Assembly: GCA_900540935.1 (NCBI GenBank)
Contig: UQHW01000047.1
Coordinates: forward strand, 1 to 12,911
Length of the DNA stretch: 12,911 nucleotides
DNA from: an uncultured Collinsella sp.
Lineage (GTDB): Bacteria > Actinomycetota > Coriobacteriia > Coriobacteriales > Coriobacteriaceae
Reading direction: 5' to 3'
Part shown: piece after piece, positions 1 to 7,399 of the stretch
Position numbering within the stretch: position 1 is the stretch's first letter
Layout of the letters: every line of letters begins with the position of its first letter
Translations under genes and position numbers: made by a program
The notes under the pieces: generated by a model
Told to the model about the DNA's origin: nothing
Databases searched by the model: none
The model's input: the letters and a program-made list of their open reading frames with translations, nothing else

Positions 1-40
1 GAACCCCCGCCGCACGAAGTGCGCAGCGGGGGTTCTTTCA
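1..40. terminator. GC-rich hairpin, likely intrinsic terminator at window edge
   Basis: The arms GAACCCCCGC (1-10) and GCGGGGGTTC (26-35) are perfectly complementary. An inner stem CGCAC-GAA-GTGCG (11-23) stacks on top. On the plus strand the hairpin is followed by TTTCA, a weak U-tract. On the minus strand the tail would lie outside the window, so it could terminate ilvE, whose stop lies about 60 bases away, or a convergent plus-strand gene left of the window, or both. The hairpin itself is certain; the direction is inferred. Confidence 0.7.
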
Positions 41-96
41 TGTCCGAGGACGCGCCGGGAGGGAAGGCCGCCCTCGGGCCGGACAGCTAAGACTGC

Positions 97-1149
97 TTAC
101 GCGACGGTGTAAACCCAGTTGTGCTTATCCTCGACAGCACCGGACTGGATGCCAGTCAGGGTCTCGCGAAGCTTCTTCATCACAGGGCCGATCTCGGTGT
201 AGCCAGCCGGGAAGGTCACGGTCTCGTCGGCGCCGTAAACCTTGTTGTCAATCTCGCCAACCGGAGAGATGACGGCAGCGGTGCCGCACAGGCCGCACTC
301 CACAAAGGTACCGGCCTTGACCTCGGCCCACTCGACGGGACGCTGGTCAACGGTCATGCCCAGGTCCTGAGCAACCTGAACGAGCGAACGACGGGTGATA
401 GAGGGCAGGATGGAGTCGGTGTGCGACTGCGGAACGACGAGCGTGCCATCCTCTTTCACGAACAGGACATTGGCGCCACCGGTCTCCTCGACATAGGTGC
501 GGGACTCGGAGTCGAGATACAGGTTCTCGGCATAGCCCTCGCGATGGGCCTCCATCGTGGGCTTAAGGGACATGGCGTAGTTCAGGCCGGCCTTGATGTT
601 GCCGGTGCCGTGCGGTGCGGCACGGTCATACTCGGAAACGCGCAGCTTGACGGGCTTGAGGCCACCCTTAAAGTACGGACCGACCGGGGTCACGAGGATG
701 CGGAACGTGTACTCAGGAGCGGGAGCCACGCCGATCACGTCACCGGAACCGATCATAAACGGACGCACGTACAGGGTCGCGCCGGAGCCGAAGGGCGGAA
801 CCCAGGCGGCGTTGGCAGAGACGACCTGCTTGACGGCCTCAACGAACTTGTCCTTGGGGAACGGTGGCATCTCGAGACGCTGGGCAGAGTTGTACATACG
901 CTCGGCGTTCATGTCGGGACGGAAGCAGACGATGCTGCCGTCCTCGGCGGTGTAGGCCTTCAGGCCCTCAAAGACCTCCTGACAGTAATGGAAGATGCCG
1001 CCGCACTCGGAGACATGCAGGGTGTGGTCGGTGGTCAGGCCGCCCTCGTCCCACTCGCCGTCCTTCCAATGGGCCTCGTAGCTGTAATCGGTCTTCATGT
1101 AGCCAAAGCCGAGGCTACCCCAATCGATATCCTTCTTCTCGACAGTCAT
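97..1149 (-). CDS. ilvE: Branched-chain-amino-acid aminotransferase (class IV PLP enzyme)
   Basis: A 350-residue class IV aminotransferase that interconverts leucine, isoleucine and valine with their 2-oxo acids, using glutamate/2-oxoglutarate, in the cytoplasm. It is the last step of branched-chain synthesis and the first of breakdown. Family signatures are plain: QEVFEGLKAY near residue 57, RPFMIGSGD near 129, the PLP-lysine segment HGTGNIKAGLNYA with Lys186, ETGGANVLFV, DSILPSITRRSL, and ECGLCGTAAVISPVGEI near the C-terminus. Length and motif spacing match the eukaryote-like branch (TIGR01123 type). The ATG at 1149 is chosen because AAGGAG (1156-1161) precedes it at good spacing; the frame stays open upstream to 1257 but without family sequence. 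It is monocistronic as far as visible: a terminator separates it from dedA upstream, and a leader of about 150 bases precedes it. Confidence 0.95.
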   Translation of the reverse strand: MTVEKKDIDWGSLGFGYMKTDYSYEAHWKDGEWDEGGLTTDHTLHVSECGGIFHYCQEVFEGLKAYTAEDGSIVCFRPDMNAERMYNSAQRLEMPPFPKDKFVEAVKQVVSANAAWVPPFGSGATLYVRPFMIGSGDVIGVAPAPEYTFRILVTPVGPYFKGGLKPVKLRVSEYDRAAPHGTGNIKAGLNYAMSLKPTMEAHREGYAENLYLDSESRTYVEETGGANVLFVKEDGTLVVPQSHTDSILPSITRRSLVQVAQDLGMTVDQRPVEWAEVKAGTFVECGLCGTAAVISPVGEIDNKVYGADETVTFPAGYTEIGPVMKKLRETLTGIQSGAVEDKHNWVYTVA

Positions 1150-1302
1150 ATGTCGCTCCTTACATACACGGTTGCATACTCGCGAACCCGCACGCAAGGA
1201 CCGAAGCCGGCCGCGTCGCAACGTCGCATACCCAGAGCGTAGAGCCGGGCAGGACACGCGGGCAGCATCGAAGCCGATGGCGCGTCGATTCGCATGCAGG
1301 TG

Positions 1303-1308
1303 ATTGTA
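1303..1308 (-). promoter_or_regulatory. Candidate -10 box of the ilvE promoter
   Basis: The minus strand reads TACAAT here (5 of 6 to TATAAT). The segment upstream (1320-1370) is strikingly AT-rich for this window. The -35 match at 17-base spacing (TTTTAT) is weak. If used, transcription would start near 1296 and leave a leader of about 147 bases before ilvE. Proposed from sequence only. Confidence 0.35.
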
Positions 1309-1375
1309 CTCCCCGCACGCCTTGGATAAAACGTTTTTCTTTAACTAAGTAAAGTATTTTCATTTGCCTTCAACA

Positions 1376-1409
1376 CAAAAGACCCGCCATCAAATCCGAT
1401 GACGGGCCT
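1376..1409 (-). terminator. Intrinsic terminator of the dedA transcript
   Basis: On the minus strand an 11-bp stem (1398-1408 with 1381-1391, closing a six-base loop, with G-U pairs allowed) is followed directly by TTTTGTGTTG. It lies about 30 bases past the dedA stop and separates dedA from ilvE. Confidence 0.85.
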
Positions 1410-1438
1410 TGGAATTAACGTCCGAAAACAAGCTCGGA

Positions 1439-2086
1439 CTAGGCGTTCTTTTTACCGAGCTTAGCCTTAACCAGACCGACCACGGTCGGGATGATCGACA
1501 CAGCGACGATGCCGACGATCAGCAGCTCAAAGTGCTCCTGCACAAACGGAATGCCACCAAAGAAGTAACCCAGCAGCGTAAAGACCGTCGACCAGGTAAT
1601 GCCACCCAGCACGTTAAAGATGACAAAGTTGCGCCAGTGCATGCCGCCCATGCCGGCGATAAAAGGCACAAAGGTGCGGATGAACGGGAAGAAGCGACCG
1701 AGGAAGATGGCCAGATGGCCCCACTTATCCAGGAAATCCTCGGACTTTTTGATACGCTCGGGCGTCATGGCCTTGACCTTGCCCGAAGCGATGATCTTTT
1801 TGCCAAAGAAGTGGCCGATCATAAAGTTGCACTGATCGCCCAGGATTGCTGCGGCCCATGCGGTGGCCAGAAGCGCCACGATGTTAAAGCCGCCGTTATG
1901 GGCAAAGAAGCCCGAGGCAAACAGCAACGAGTCGCCGGGAAGGAACGGGAAGAACACCACGCCCGTTTCGATAAAGATGATCAGGAACACACAGCCGTAG
2001 GCCATGAGCGGGCCGGCGGCGATCCAGCTGGCGATCGCGGCGCGCGGATCCTTAAGCAGCTCGGCAATGAAATTGATGAAACCCAT
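1439..2086 (-). CDS. DedA-family membrane protein (SNARE-associated/VTT domain)
   Basis: A 215-residue polytopic inner-membrane protein of the DedA family. Members have been implicated in envelope integrity and proton-dependent physiology, and some recycle undecaprenyl phosphate across the membrane; which applies here is unknown. Visible signatures are the E40-T-G segment followed by FFPFLPGDSLLFASG (45-59), GDQCNFMIGHFFG (83-95) and the arginine motif GRFFPFIRTFVPFIAGM (130-146), whose F-x-R-x-x-x-P pattern is diagnostic. The C-terminus is short and basic (KAKLGKKNA). ATG 2086 is chosen because it starts the family-like sequence and has GAGAGG nine bases upstream; an in-frame start at 2170 would add 28 unrelated residues. 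Transcribed divergently from cysE, with no functional link implied. Confidence 0.9.
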   Translation of the reverse strand: MGFINFIAELLKDPRAAIASWIAAGPLMAYGCVFLIIFIETGVVFFPFLPGDSLLFASGFFAHNGGFNIVALLATAWAAAILGDQCNFMIGHFFGKKIIASGKVKAMTPERIKKSEDFLDKWGHLAIFLGRFFPFIRTFVPFIAGMGGMHWRNFVIFNVLGGITWSTVFTLLGYFFGGIPFVQEHFELLIVGIVAVSIIPTVVGLVKAKLGKKNA

Positions 2087-2132
2087 GAAGTAAAACCTCT
2101 CAGTTGTGGGCGCGGACACGTCCAAGTTGACC

Positions 2133-2138
2133 AGTATA
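2133..2138 (-). promoter_or_regulatory. Candidate -10 box for dedA
   Basis: The minus strand reads TATACT (5 of 6 to consensus), giving a start near 2126 and a leader of about 40 bases. The -35 region is unclear (TTGCGC lies 20 bases upstream, too far for a normal spacer). Confidence 0.4.
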
Positions 2139-2263
2139 CGGTTGCGGTGCCCCCTCGTGCGCAACCCCACAAAAGCATGACTCCATTACCAGCAAGTTTG
2201 CATAACTGACACTTGTCGCCCAAAGCAAAGCAAGATTGTTCTTCCTAATCCCTAGCGAATCGC

Positions 2264-2269
2264 TATACT
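2264..2269 (+). promoter_or_regulatory. Candidate -10 box for cysE, overlapping a small palindrome
   Basis: TATACT lies 42 bases before the cysE start codon. It overlaps the odd-centred palindrome AGCGA-A-TCGCT (2254-2264), a possible repressor half-site pair. No good -35 is visible at 16-18 bases. Confidence 0.4.
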
Positions 2270-2310
2270 TTAGTGAATCGCATTGTCACGGCGCTAAGGG
2301 AGGGCGGCCG

Positions 2311-3015
2311 GTGAGCTTTATCAATACCATTCGCGAGGACATCAAGACCGTCCAGGCGCAGGACCCTGCCGCGCAAAGTGCCCTGGTCATCTTCCTTTCC
2401 TATCCTGGCCTGCACGCCAAGTGGAACCACGTGCCCGAGCACTGGCTCTGGGAGCACGGCCATCGCTCACTCGCCCGTGTGCTCTCGCAAATCACCCGCC
2501 ACATCACCGGCGTCGAGATTCATCCCGCTGCACAGATCGGCAAACATTTCTTTATCGACCACGCCATGGGCGTCGTTATCGGCGAGACCACCATTGTGGG
2601 CGACAACTGCGTGCTCTACCAGGGCGTCACGCTCGGCGGTACCGGCAACGAAACCGGCAAGCGCCACCCCACCCTGGGCAACAATGTCACGGTGGGCACG
2701 GGCGCCAAGGTGCTTGGCAACATCCACATTGGCAACAACGTCAAGATCGGCGGCAATTCGGTTGTCGTCAAGGACGTGCCCGACAACTGCACCGTCGTTG
2801 GCGTGCCGGGACGCATCATCAAGCGCAACGGCTGCCGCGTGTTCGAAGAAAGCTTCGACGCCAAGCAGCATCGTGAGTACATGCCCGACGATGCCGCCGA
2901 GCAGAGCGCCCTCAACCGTCAGGGCATCACCGAGAACGCCCGCCGCGTCAAGGAACTCGAGCGAGAGGTGGCCGAGCTCAAAGCCCTCGTCGCCAAGCTC
3001 GTGGACGAGCGCTAG
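2311..3015 (+). CDS. cysE: Serine O-acetyltransferase
   Basis: Transfers acetyl from acetyl-CoA to L-serine, giving O-acetylserine, the carbon acceptor for sulfide in cysteine synthesis; cytoplasmic. The 234-residue product has the short N-terminal helical region of Gram-positive SATs, then a left-handed beta-helix of hexapeptide repeats (about 68-165). The hallmark IHPAAQIGKHFFIDHAMGVV is followed by IGET (70-93; His84 next to Asp83 is in the catalytic segment), and the acetyl-CoA region GVTLGGTGNETGKRHPTLG spans 105-123. The tail (about 206-234) is a charged heptad-like helix, probably a coiled coil, longer than in the minimal enzyme. GTG 2311 is chosen because AGGGAGG (2297-2303) stands seven bases upstream and the family sequence begins there; the frame is open from a TTG at 2236. 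No cysK is in view, and a terminator follows closely, so it appears monocistronic. Confidence 0.93.
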   Translation: MSFINTIREDIKTVQAQDPAAQSALVIFLSYPGLHAKWNHVPEHWLWEHGHRSLARVLSQITRHITGVEIHPAAQIGKHFFIDHAMGVVIGETTIVGDNCVLYQGVTLGGTGNETGKRHPTLGNNVTVGTGAKVLGNIHIGNNVKIGGNSVVVKDVPDNCTVVGVPGRIIKRNGCRVFEESFDAKQHREYMPDDAAEQSALNRQGITENARRVKELEREVAELKALVAKLVDER

Positions 3016-3049
3016 GGCCGCGGGCAACTGCCGCAGCATGAACGCCAAC

Positions 3050-3094
3050 ACAAAAGGCGCGCCGGGGAATCCGCCCCCGGTGCGCCTTCTTTTC
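3050..3094. terminator. Bidirectional intrinsic terminator between cysE and the ABC operon
   Basis: A 14-bp GC-rich stem (3054-3067 with 3074-3087, one G-T wobble) closes a six-base loop. On the plus strand it is followed by TTCTTTTC and on the minus strand by TTTTGTGTT, so it can serve both converging transcripts. Confidence 0.9.
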
Positions 3095-3095
3095 G

Positions 3096-3127
3096 ATGTG
3101 ACATGCGGGACTGTCCCTTTGTCACAT
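3096..3127. repeat. Intergenic palindrome, arms ATGTGACA/TGTCACAT around a GGGACAG core
   Basis: The 8-base arms ATGTGACA (3096-3103) and TGTCACAT (3120-3127) are a perfect inverted repeat. Between them is a nested palindrome GGGAC-T-GTCCC (3107-3117). Read on the minus strand it contains AAAGGGACAG. The right arm runs into the first base of the stop codon of the downstream ABC subunit. A related element with different arms sits at 12783-12819. It looks like a small intergenic repeat family; function unknown. Confidence 0.65.
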
Positions 3128-5127
3128 TATGCGAACTGGCTCAAGTAGAGGTCGGCGTAGGCGCCCTCGGCAGCCAGCAGCTCCCTGTGCGTACCCTGCT
3201 CGATGATATTGCCGTGATCCATGACCAGGATGAGGTCGGCATCGACGATCGTCGACAGACGGTGCGCGATCACAAAGCTCGTGCGCCCACGCATGAGCGC
3301 GTCCATGGCGCGGCCGATGGCGAGCTCGGTGCGCGTGTCCACACTCGACGTCGCCTCGTCCAGGATGAGGATCGCCGGGTTGTTGAGCAGCACGCGCGCG
3401 ATGGTCAGCAGCTGACGTTGGCCCTGGCTGATGCTCTCGGCATCGTTAGCCACACGCGTGTCGTAGCCCTGCGGCATAGTGCGCACAAAGAAGTCGACCT
3501 GAGCGGCACGTGCGGCCGCGACAATCTCCTCGCGCGTTGCCCCGGGGCAGCCGTAGGCGATGTTTTCGGCAATCGTGCCATCGAACAGCCAGGCGTCCTG
3601 CAACACCATGCCAAACTGCTGGCGCAGCTCGCCACGATCCATGCGGCTCGTGTCCACGCCGTCGAGCGTAATGCGCCCGCCGTCAATCTCGTAAAAGCGC
3701 ATGAGTAGGTTGATGAGCGTGGTTTTGCCCGCACCCGTGGTTCCCACCACGGCGATCTTTTGGCCCGGTTCGGCGGTAAACGACACGTCTCGCATAAGCG
3801 GCTTGTCGGGCGCATAGCCAAAACGTACGTGTTCAAAGGCAACACGGCCCTCCACCTTGCCCGGCAGCTTGGCGGCGGCCACCGGCAACGGATCGGCTTC
3901 CATCTCGGACTCGTCGAGCAGGTCGAACACGCGCTCGGCGCTCGCCAGCGCGCTCTGCAGCGAGTTAAAGGTAAACGACAGCTGCGTCATGGGCTCGGAC
4001 GCCTCGTAGATAAACTGGAAGAACGCCTGGAACACGCCGACGGTCATATGCCCGGCAACCAACATGCTGCAGCCCACAAGCGCAATCACGATCTGCGCCA
4101 AGCGGCCGATAAAGCGCACCGCGGGACCGACGGCGTTAATCATAAAGTCCGCCTTGGTGCTCACGCGCGCCAGCTCCTTCGAAGCCTCGTGTACCTCGGC
4201 AGAGCTCTGGCGCTCGCGGTTAAACGCACGGATCACCAGACGGCCCGAGTAGCCTTCCTCGACCGCGCTCGTAATCTTGGACACCCACTCCTGGCGCTCG
4301 CCCGTCACATCGTGCGTGCGGCGCGAAACGACCTTCGTCACCAGCAGCGAAAGCGCCGTAAAGAACAAAAATACAAGCGTGAGCGGCACACTAAACACGA
4401 ACATCACGCTCACGGCGCCCACCACGGTACCGATTGACACCAGAAGCTGCAGCAAGCCGCGCTGCATGCTCTCGGACATCTTGTCCAAGTCGTTGGTCGC
4501 ACGGCTGACGACCTCGCCGGGACGATGCGCGTCAAAGTAGGCAAGCGGCAGACGGTTGAGCTTTTGTGCGATGCGGTTGCGTAGGCGCAGGTTGAGGCGC
4601 TCGGCAACGCTCGACATCAAAAAGCTCTGGAGTGCGTAGAACGAGGCGGCGGCGGTCCAGATCATAAAGTAGATGAAGATGGTCCTGCCGCAGTTCTCCC
4701 AGGTAATGCTGAAGGTAGCGTTGTTGGCAAACGCCAGCTTCATATGCCCCCACAGCTCATCGATCACGCGGGCGCTGTAAGCCGGCGCCGCGGTGTTAAA
4801 GATGACATAGAACACGATGCTCGCGAACACGATATAGAAGCGCCAATGGTCGCCGGCGGCTTCGCTCCACAGGCGGCGCACCGTCGCCCAGGTGTCGCGG
4901 GGCGTCTCGTCCTCGTCCTCGTCGTCAACGTCGCGCATGCGTTCCGCCTCGGCGCGGGCGCGCTCGTCCTCGGCGCGCTCGTTTTCCTCGTAGAGTGCCT
5001 GGCGGCGAGCCTCGCGCTCCGCCGCCTTGGCGGCTTCGTCCAGGCCGGGTGTGGCGCCCGTCTCCTCAACTGTCTCTGCAACCGCGGCGTCATCGGCGAT
5101 GCCCTGCTTTTTGAACTCCTCGGTCAT
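3127..5127 (-). CDS. ABC exporter half-subunit with consensus Walker B and SQGQ signature
   Basis: A 666-residue fused membrane/ATPase half-transporter. Residues 1-80 are a highly charged Glu/Asp/Arg/Ala-rich cytoplasmic extension (helical, possibly coiled coil, ending in an acidic run near 67-74), unusual for the family. Membrane segments follow from about 97 to 365. The nucleotide-binding domain has Walker A GTTGAGKTT (462-470), Q510, signature SISQGQ (565-570; SGGQ expected), Walker B ILILD with catalytic Glu591, and switch His622. By analogy with TM287/TM288, this is the subunit supplying the hydrolysing Walker motifs. ATG 5127 lies one base after the upstream gene's stop; its Shine-Dalgarno GGGAGGTG is formed by that gene's last codons. 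A GTG at 5136 falls inside this ribosome site and is less likely. Partner of the gene at 5129-6865. Substrate unknown; the MarR neighbour suggests a toxic small molecule, by inference. Confidence 0.93.
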   Translation of the reverse strand: MTEEFKKQGIADDAAVAETVEETGATPGLDEAAKAAEREARRQALYEENERAEDERARAEAERMRDVDDEDEDETPRDTWATVRRLWSEAAGDHWRFYIVFASIVFYVIFNTAAPAYSARVIDELWGHMKLAFANNATFSITWENCGRTIFIYFMIWTAAASFYALQSFLMSSVAERLNLRLRNRIAQKLNRLPLAYFDAHRPGEVVSRATNDLDKMSESMQRGLLQLLVSIGTVVGAVSVMFVFSVPLTLVFLFFTALSLLVTKVVSRRTHDVTGERQEWVSKITSAVEEGYSGRLVIRAFNRERQSSAEVHEASKELARVSTKADFMINAVGPAVRFIGRLAQIVIALVGCSMLVAGHMTVGVFQAFFQFIYEASEPMTQLSFTFNSLQSALASAERVFDLLDESEMEADPLPVAAAKLPGKVEGRVAFEHVRFGYAPDKPLMRDVSFTAEPGQKIAVVGTTGAGKTTLINLLMRFYEIDGGRITLDGVDTSRMDRGELRQQFGMVLQDAWLFDGTIAENIAYGCPGATREEIVAAARAAQVDFFVRTMPQGYDTRVANDAESISQGQRQLLTIARVLLNNPAILILDEATSSVDTRTELAIGRAMDALMRGRTSFVIAHRLSTIVDADLILVMDHGNIIEQGTHRELLAAEGAYADLYLSQFA

Positions 5128-5128
5128 G

Positions 5129-6865
5129 CTACTCACCTCCCTTCATCTGCGATTCCGCGATAGCACGGTACACCTCGCAGGTTTCCATGAGCTCGTCGTG
5201 CGTGCCTAAGCCCACGATCTTGCCGTCTTTGAGCACCACAATCTGATCGGCATGCAAAATAGTCGAAATGCGCTGCGCGATGATGAGCACCGCGGCATCG
5301 CGCGTCTCGTCCTGCAGCGCATGGCGCAGGGCGGCATCGGTCTTAAAATCCAAGGCCGAAAAACTGTCGTCGAAGATATACAGATCGGCATGCTTCATGA
5401 GTGCGCGGGCAATCGCCAGGCGCTGGCGCTGACCACCCGAGAAGTTCGTGCCGCCCTGGGCCACCGGCGTATCGAGCCCCTGGGGCTGGTCGAGCACAAA
5501 GGCGCTCTGGGCAACCTCTAACGCATGGAGCATGTCAGCCTCGGTCGCACCCTCGTTACCAAAGCGCAGGTTGCTCGCCACCGTACCCGAGAACAGCCAC
5601 GCCTTCTGCGGCACGTAAGCGATATGCCCGCGAATCTCACCTTGCGAAAGGTCGCGCAGATCGACGCCGTTCAGGCGAATGGCGCCCTTCGTGGCATCAT
5701 GGAAACGCAACAAGAGCTTGGCCACCGTCGATTTGCCCGATCCCGTCGAACCCACGATCGCGGTCGTCTGGCCACGGCGACAGGCAAAGCTCAGGTCACG
5801 CAGGGTGTCCTCGTCGGCATCGTCAAAACGGAACGACATATGGTCGAACACGGCCACCGCGTCGGCACCGTCAACAGACTCCGCCGCGCACGTGTCCAGC
5901 GTGCGCTTGCCGTCCACGATGCTCGGCTCGATCTCGAGCACCTGTTGCGCGCGGTTGAGGCACGCCGCAGCGCGCGGAAGCGTCAGAATCACCATCTGCG
6001 CCATCATCACAAAGAACAGGATCAGGATCGCGTATTCCAACACGGCCGAGATGCTGCCGATTTGCATGGCATGGACGCCCGCGCGGTTGCCGCCCACCCA
6101 CAGCACCGCCACCTCGGCGATGTTCATCAAAAAGAAGCTGGAGCTGTCGAGACCCACAAACAGGTGGTTGACCTTGATGGCGTTGGCCGCGTAATCGCTA
6201 AACACCTCGTCCAGGCGCTGCTCCTCGTGGCGCTCCTTGTTAAATGCGCGGATAACGCGCACGCCCACGATATTTTCGCGCAGCACCACGTTCATACGGT
6301 CGATAAAGCTCTGCAGGCGCATAAAGATCGGCGCGGCGTTGGCCACGGTAAAGACCGCCGCCACCAGCACGATCGCAACGACCACGCCCAGCAGCGTGCC
6401 CATGGCAGGATCGATAAACCAGGCAAAAATGATGCCCGCCACGGCCAAGAACGGTACCGGCAGCACCAACTGAATCGTCTGAAGGACAGCCTGCTGAATC
6501 ACGTTGATGTCGTTGAGTGAGCGCGTGATCATCGAACCCGTGCCAAAGCGCTCAAAGTCGCTAGCCGCGAGTTCGAGCGACTTGTCGTACACGGCATTGC
6601 GGATGTCGCAGGCCACATTGGCCGCCAGACGGGCCGAAAGATAGCAGCCCAGCACCGTGCCGCCGCTGGCCATGCCGGTCGCGATAAGCATGTACAGGCC
6701 GTTGCGTAAAATATAGTCGACATCGCCCGTGGTAATACCGGTGTTGACCATGTTCGCCAGCATCGTGGGAACCAACAGCGTACCGACGTTATCTATCAGC
6801 ACCGCAAACAGCGTCACCGCAATCAGCCCGCGATACGGCCTCATAAACCTCATTAAGAGTCGCAT
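5129..6865 (-). CDS. ABC exporter half-subunit with degenerate Walker B (Asp) and switch Gln
   Basis: A 578-residue half-transporter: membrane domain about 15-300, then an ATPase domain with Walker A GSTGSGKST (372-380), Q420, a canonical signature NFSGGQ (474-479), Walker B LYIFDD (495-500) with Asp500 where the catalytic Glu should be, and Gln531 replacing the switch His. This is the pattern of the non-hydrolysing partner in heterodimeric exporters such as TM287 or BmrC/LmrC types (family knowledge). With the next gene it would form one consensus ATP site (its signature plus the partner's Walker motifs) and one degenerate site. ATG 6865 has AGGGGAG a few bases upstream and overlaps the end of the MarR gene by 13 bases, implying translational coupling. 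Exporter role is firm; substrate is not known. Confidence 0.94.
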   Translation of the reverse strand: MRLLMRFMRPYRGLIAVTLFAVLIDNVGTLLVPTMLANMVNTGITTGDVDYILRNGLYMLIATGMASGGTVLGCYLSARLAANVACDIRNAVYDKSLELAASDFERFGTGSMITRSLNDINVIQQAVLQTIQLVLPVPFLAVAGIIFAWFIDPAMGTLLGVVVAIVLVAAVFTVANAAPIFMRLQSFIDRMNVVLRENIVGVRVIRAFNKERHEEQRLDEVFSDYAANAIKVNHLFVGLDSSSFFLMNIAEVAVLWVGGNRAGVHAMQIGSISAVLEYAILILFFVMMAQMVILTLPRAAACLNRAQQVLEIEPSIVDGKRTLDTCAAESVDGADAVAVFDHMSFRFDDADEDTLRDLSFACRRGQTTAIVGSTGSGKSTVAKLLLRFHDATKGAIRLNGVDLRDLSQGEIRGHIAYVPQKAWLFSGTVASNLRFGNEGATEADMLHALEVAQSAFVLDQPQGLDTPVAQGGTNFSGGQRQRLAIARALMKHADLYIFDDSFSALDFKTDAALRHALQDETRDAAVLIIAQRISTILHADQIVVLKDGKIVGLGTHDELMETCEVYRAIAESQMKGGE

Positions 6866-7353
6866 GTCTCCCCTTCGCTCTTATCGTCAGCCTCGTTCTC
6901 AGCGGCCACTTGCCGTTTAAATGCCTCGCACTCTTCGTTAAGAACATGGGAGAACTTACCGACCAAGCGCATGATCTCGCGCTGTTCCCACGGCTCGAGC
7001 GCCTCGAATGCCTGTTGCTCGGCTTTTTGCGCTGGCAACGCGTAGCGCTTGGCAAACCGCACGCCTTCTTCGGTCAGTCGCACAACCTTGTTCTTACGAC
7101 TACCTTCGGCAAACTCCAACGTCGCAAGCCCTCGCGCCCTAAGCGTCTTGATCGCCGAATTGATGGTCTGTTTGCTGTAGAACCATTCACTCGTCAGCCG
7201 ACTCACGGCAACGCTTCCGCCCGCCGCACTCGTGTCGACGAGCATCCAGTAGGCGCAGTCCGAAAGACCGCAGGCGCGCGCGAACTCCGAATAGATACGG
7301 TCAAGCCCGTTGAGCATCCGGTCGAAATCGACCGGGCTAACTGCACTATTCAT
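6853..7353 (-). CDS. MarR-family transcriptional regulator of the ABC exporter operon
   Basis: A 166-residue winged-helix protein with MarR layout: dimerising N-terminal helix (VDFDRMLNGLDRIYSEFARACGLS), helix-turn-helix with a recognition helix around 59-75 (YSKQTINSAIKTLRARG), a wing with GSRKNKVVRLTEEG (84-97), and a long C-terminal dimerisation helix. The tail is acidic. It is first in the operon and overlaps the exporter gene by 13 bases, so it most likely controls it; two dyads in the promoter are the probable binding sites. Start choice is uncertain: ATG 7353 has a purine run GGTGGGAGAG immediately upstream (tight spacing), and ATG 7365, four codons earlier, has no clear ribosome site. 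The frame continues upstream through the promoter to 7470, which is not credible as coding. Repressor is inferred, not shown. Confidence 0.88.
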   Translation of the reverse strand: MNSAVSPVDFDRMLNGLDRIYSEFARACGLSDCAYWMLVDTSAAGGSVAVSRLTSEWFYSKQTINSAIKTLRARGLATLEFAEGSRKNKVVRLTEEGVRFAKRYALPAQKAEQQAFEALEPWEQREIMRLVGKFSHVLNEECEAFKRQVAAENEADDKSEGETCDS

Positions 7354-7369
7354 CTCTCCCACCATTCGA

Positions 7370-7387
7370 TAGTCCGAGTTTTGACCA
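7370..7387. promoter_or_regulatory. Putative MarR operator, proximal copy
   Basis: TAGTCCGAGTTTTGACCA: an 18-base imperfect dyad TAGTC-N8-GACCA. Its first 16 bases repeat exactly at 7404-7419. It would lie in the early transcribed region, between the promoter and the regulator's start. Confidence 0.6.
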
Positions 7388-7399
7388 ATTAATATCTCT

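Noticed and set aside
121..1242. Long plus-strand open frame opposite ilvE
   Set aside because: It mirrors ilvE almost exactly. The product is rich in Gly, His and Arg with no domain pattern, as expected of an antisense shadow in high-GC DNA.
1150..1375. T-box or branched-chain attenuator upstream of ilvE
   Set aside because: No T-box sequence, specifier-loop architecture or terminator/antiterminator pair could be made out, and the upstream frame is not enriched in Leu, Ile or Val codons.
2467..3051. Minus-strand open frame opposite cysE
   Set aside because: Hexapeptide-repeat DNA read in reverse; no ribosome site, and cysE is unambiguous.
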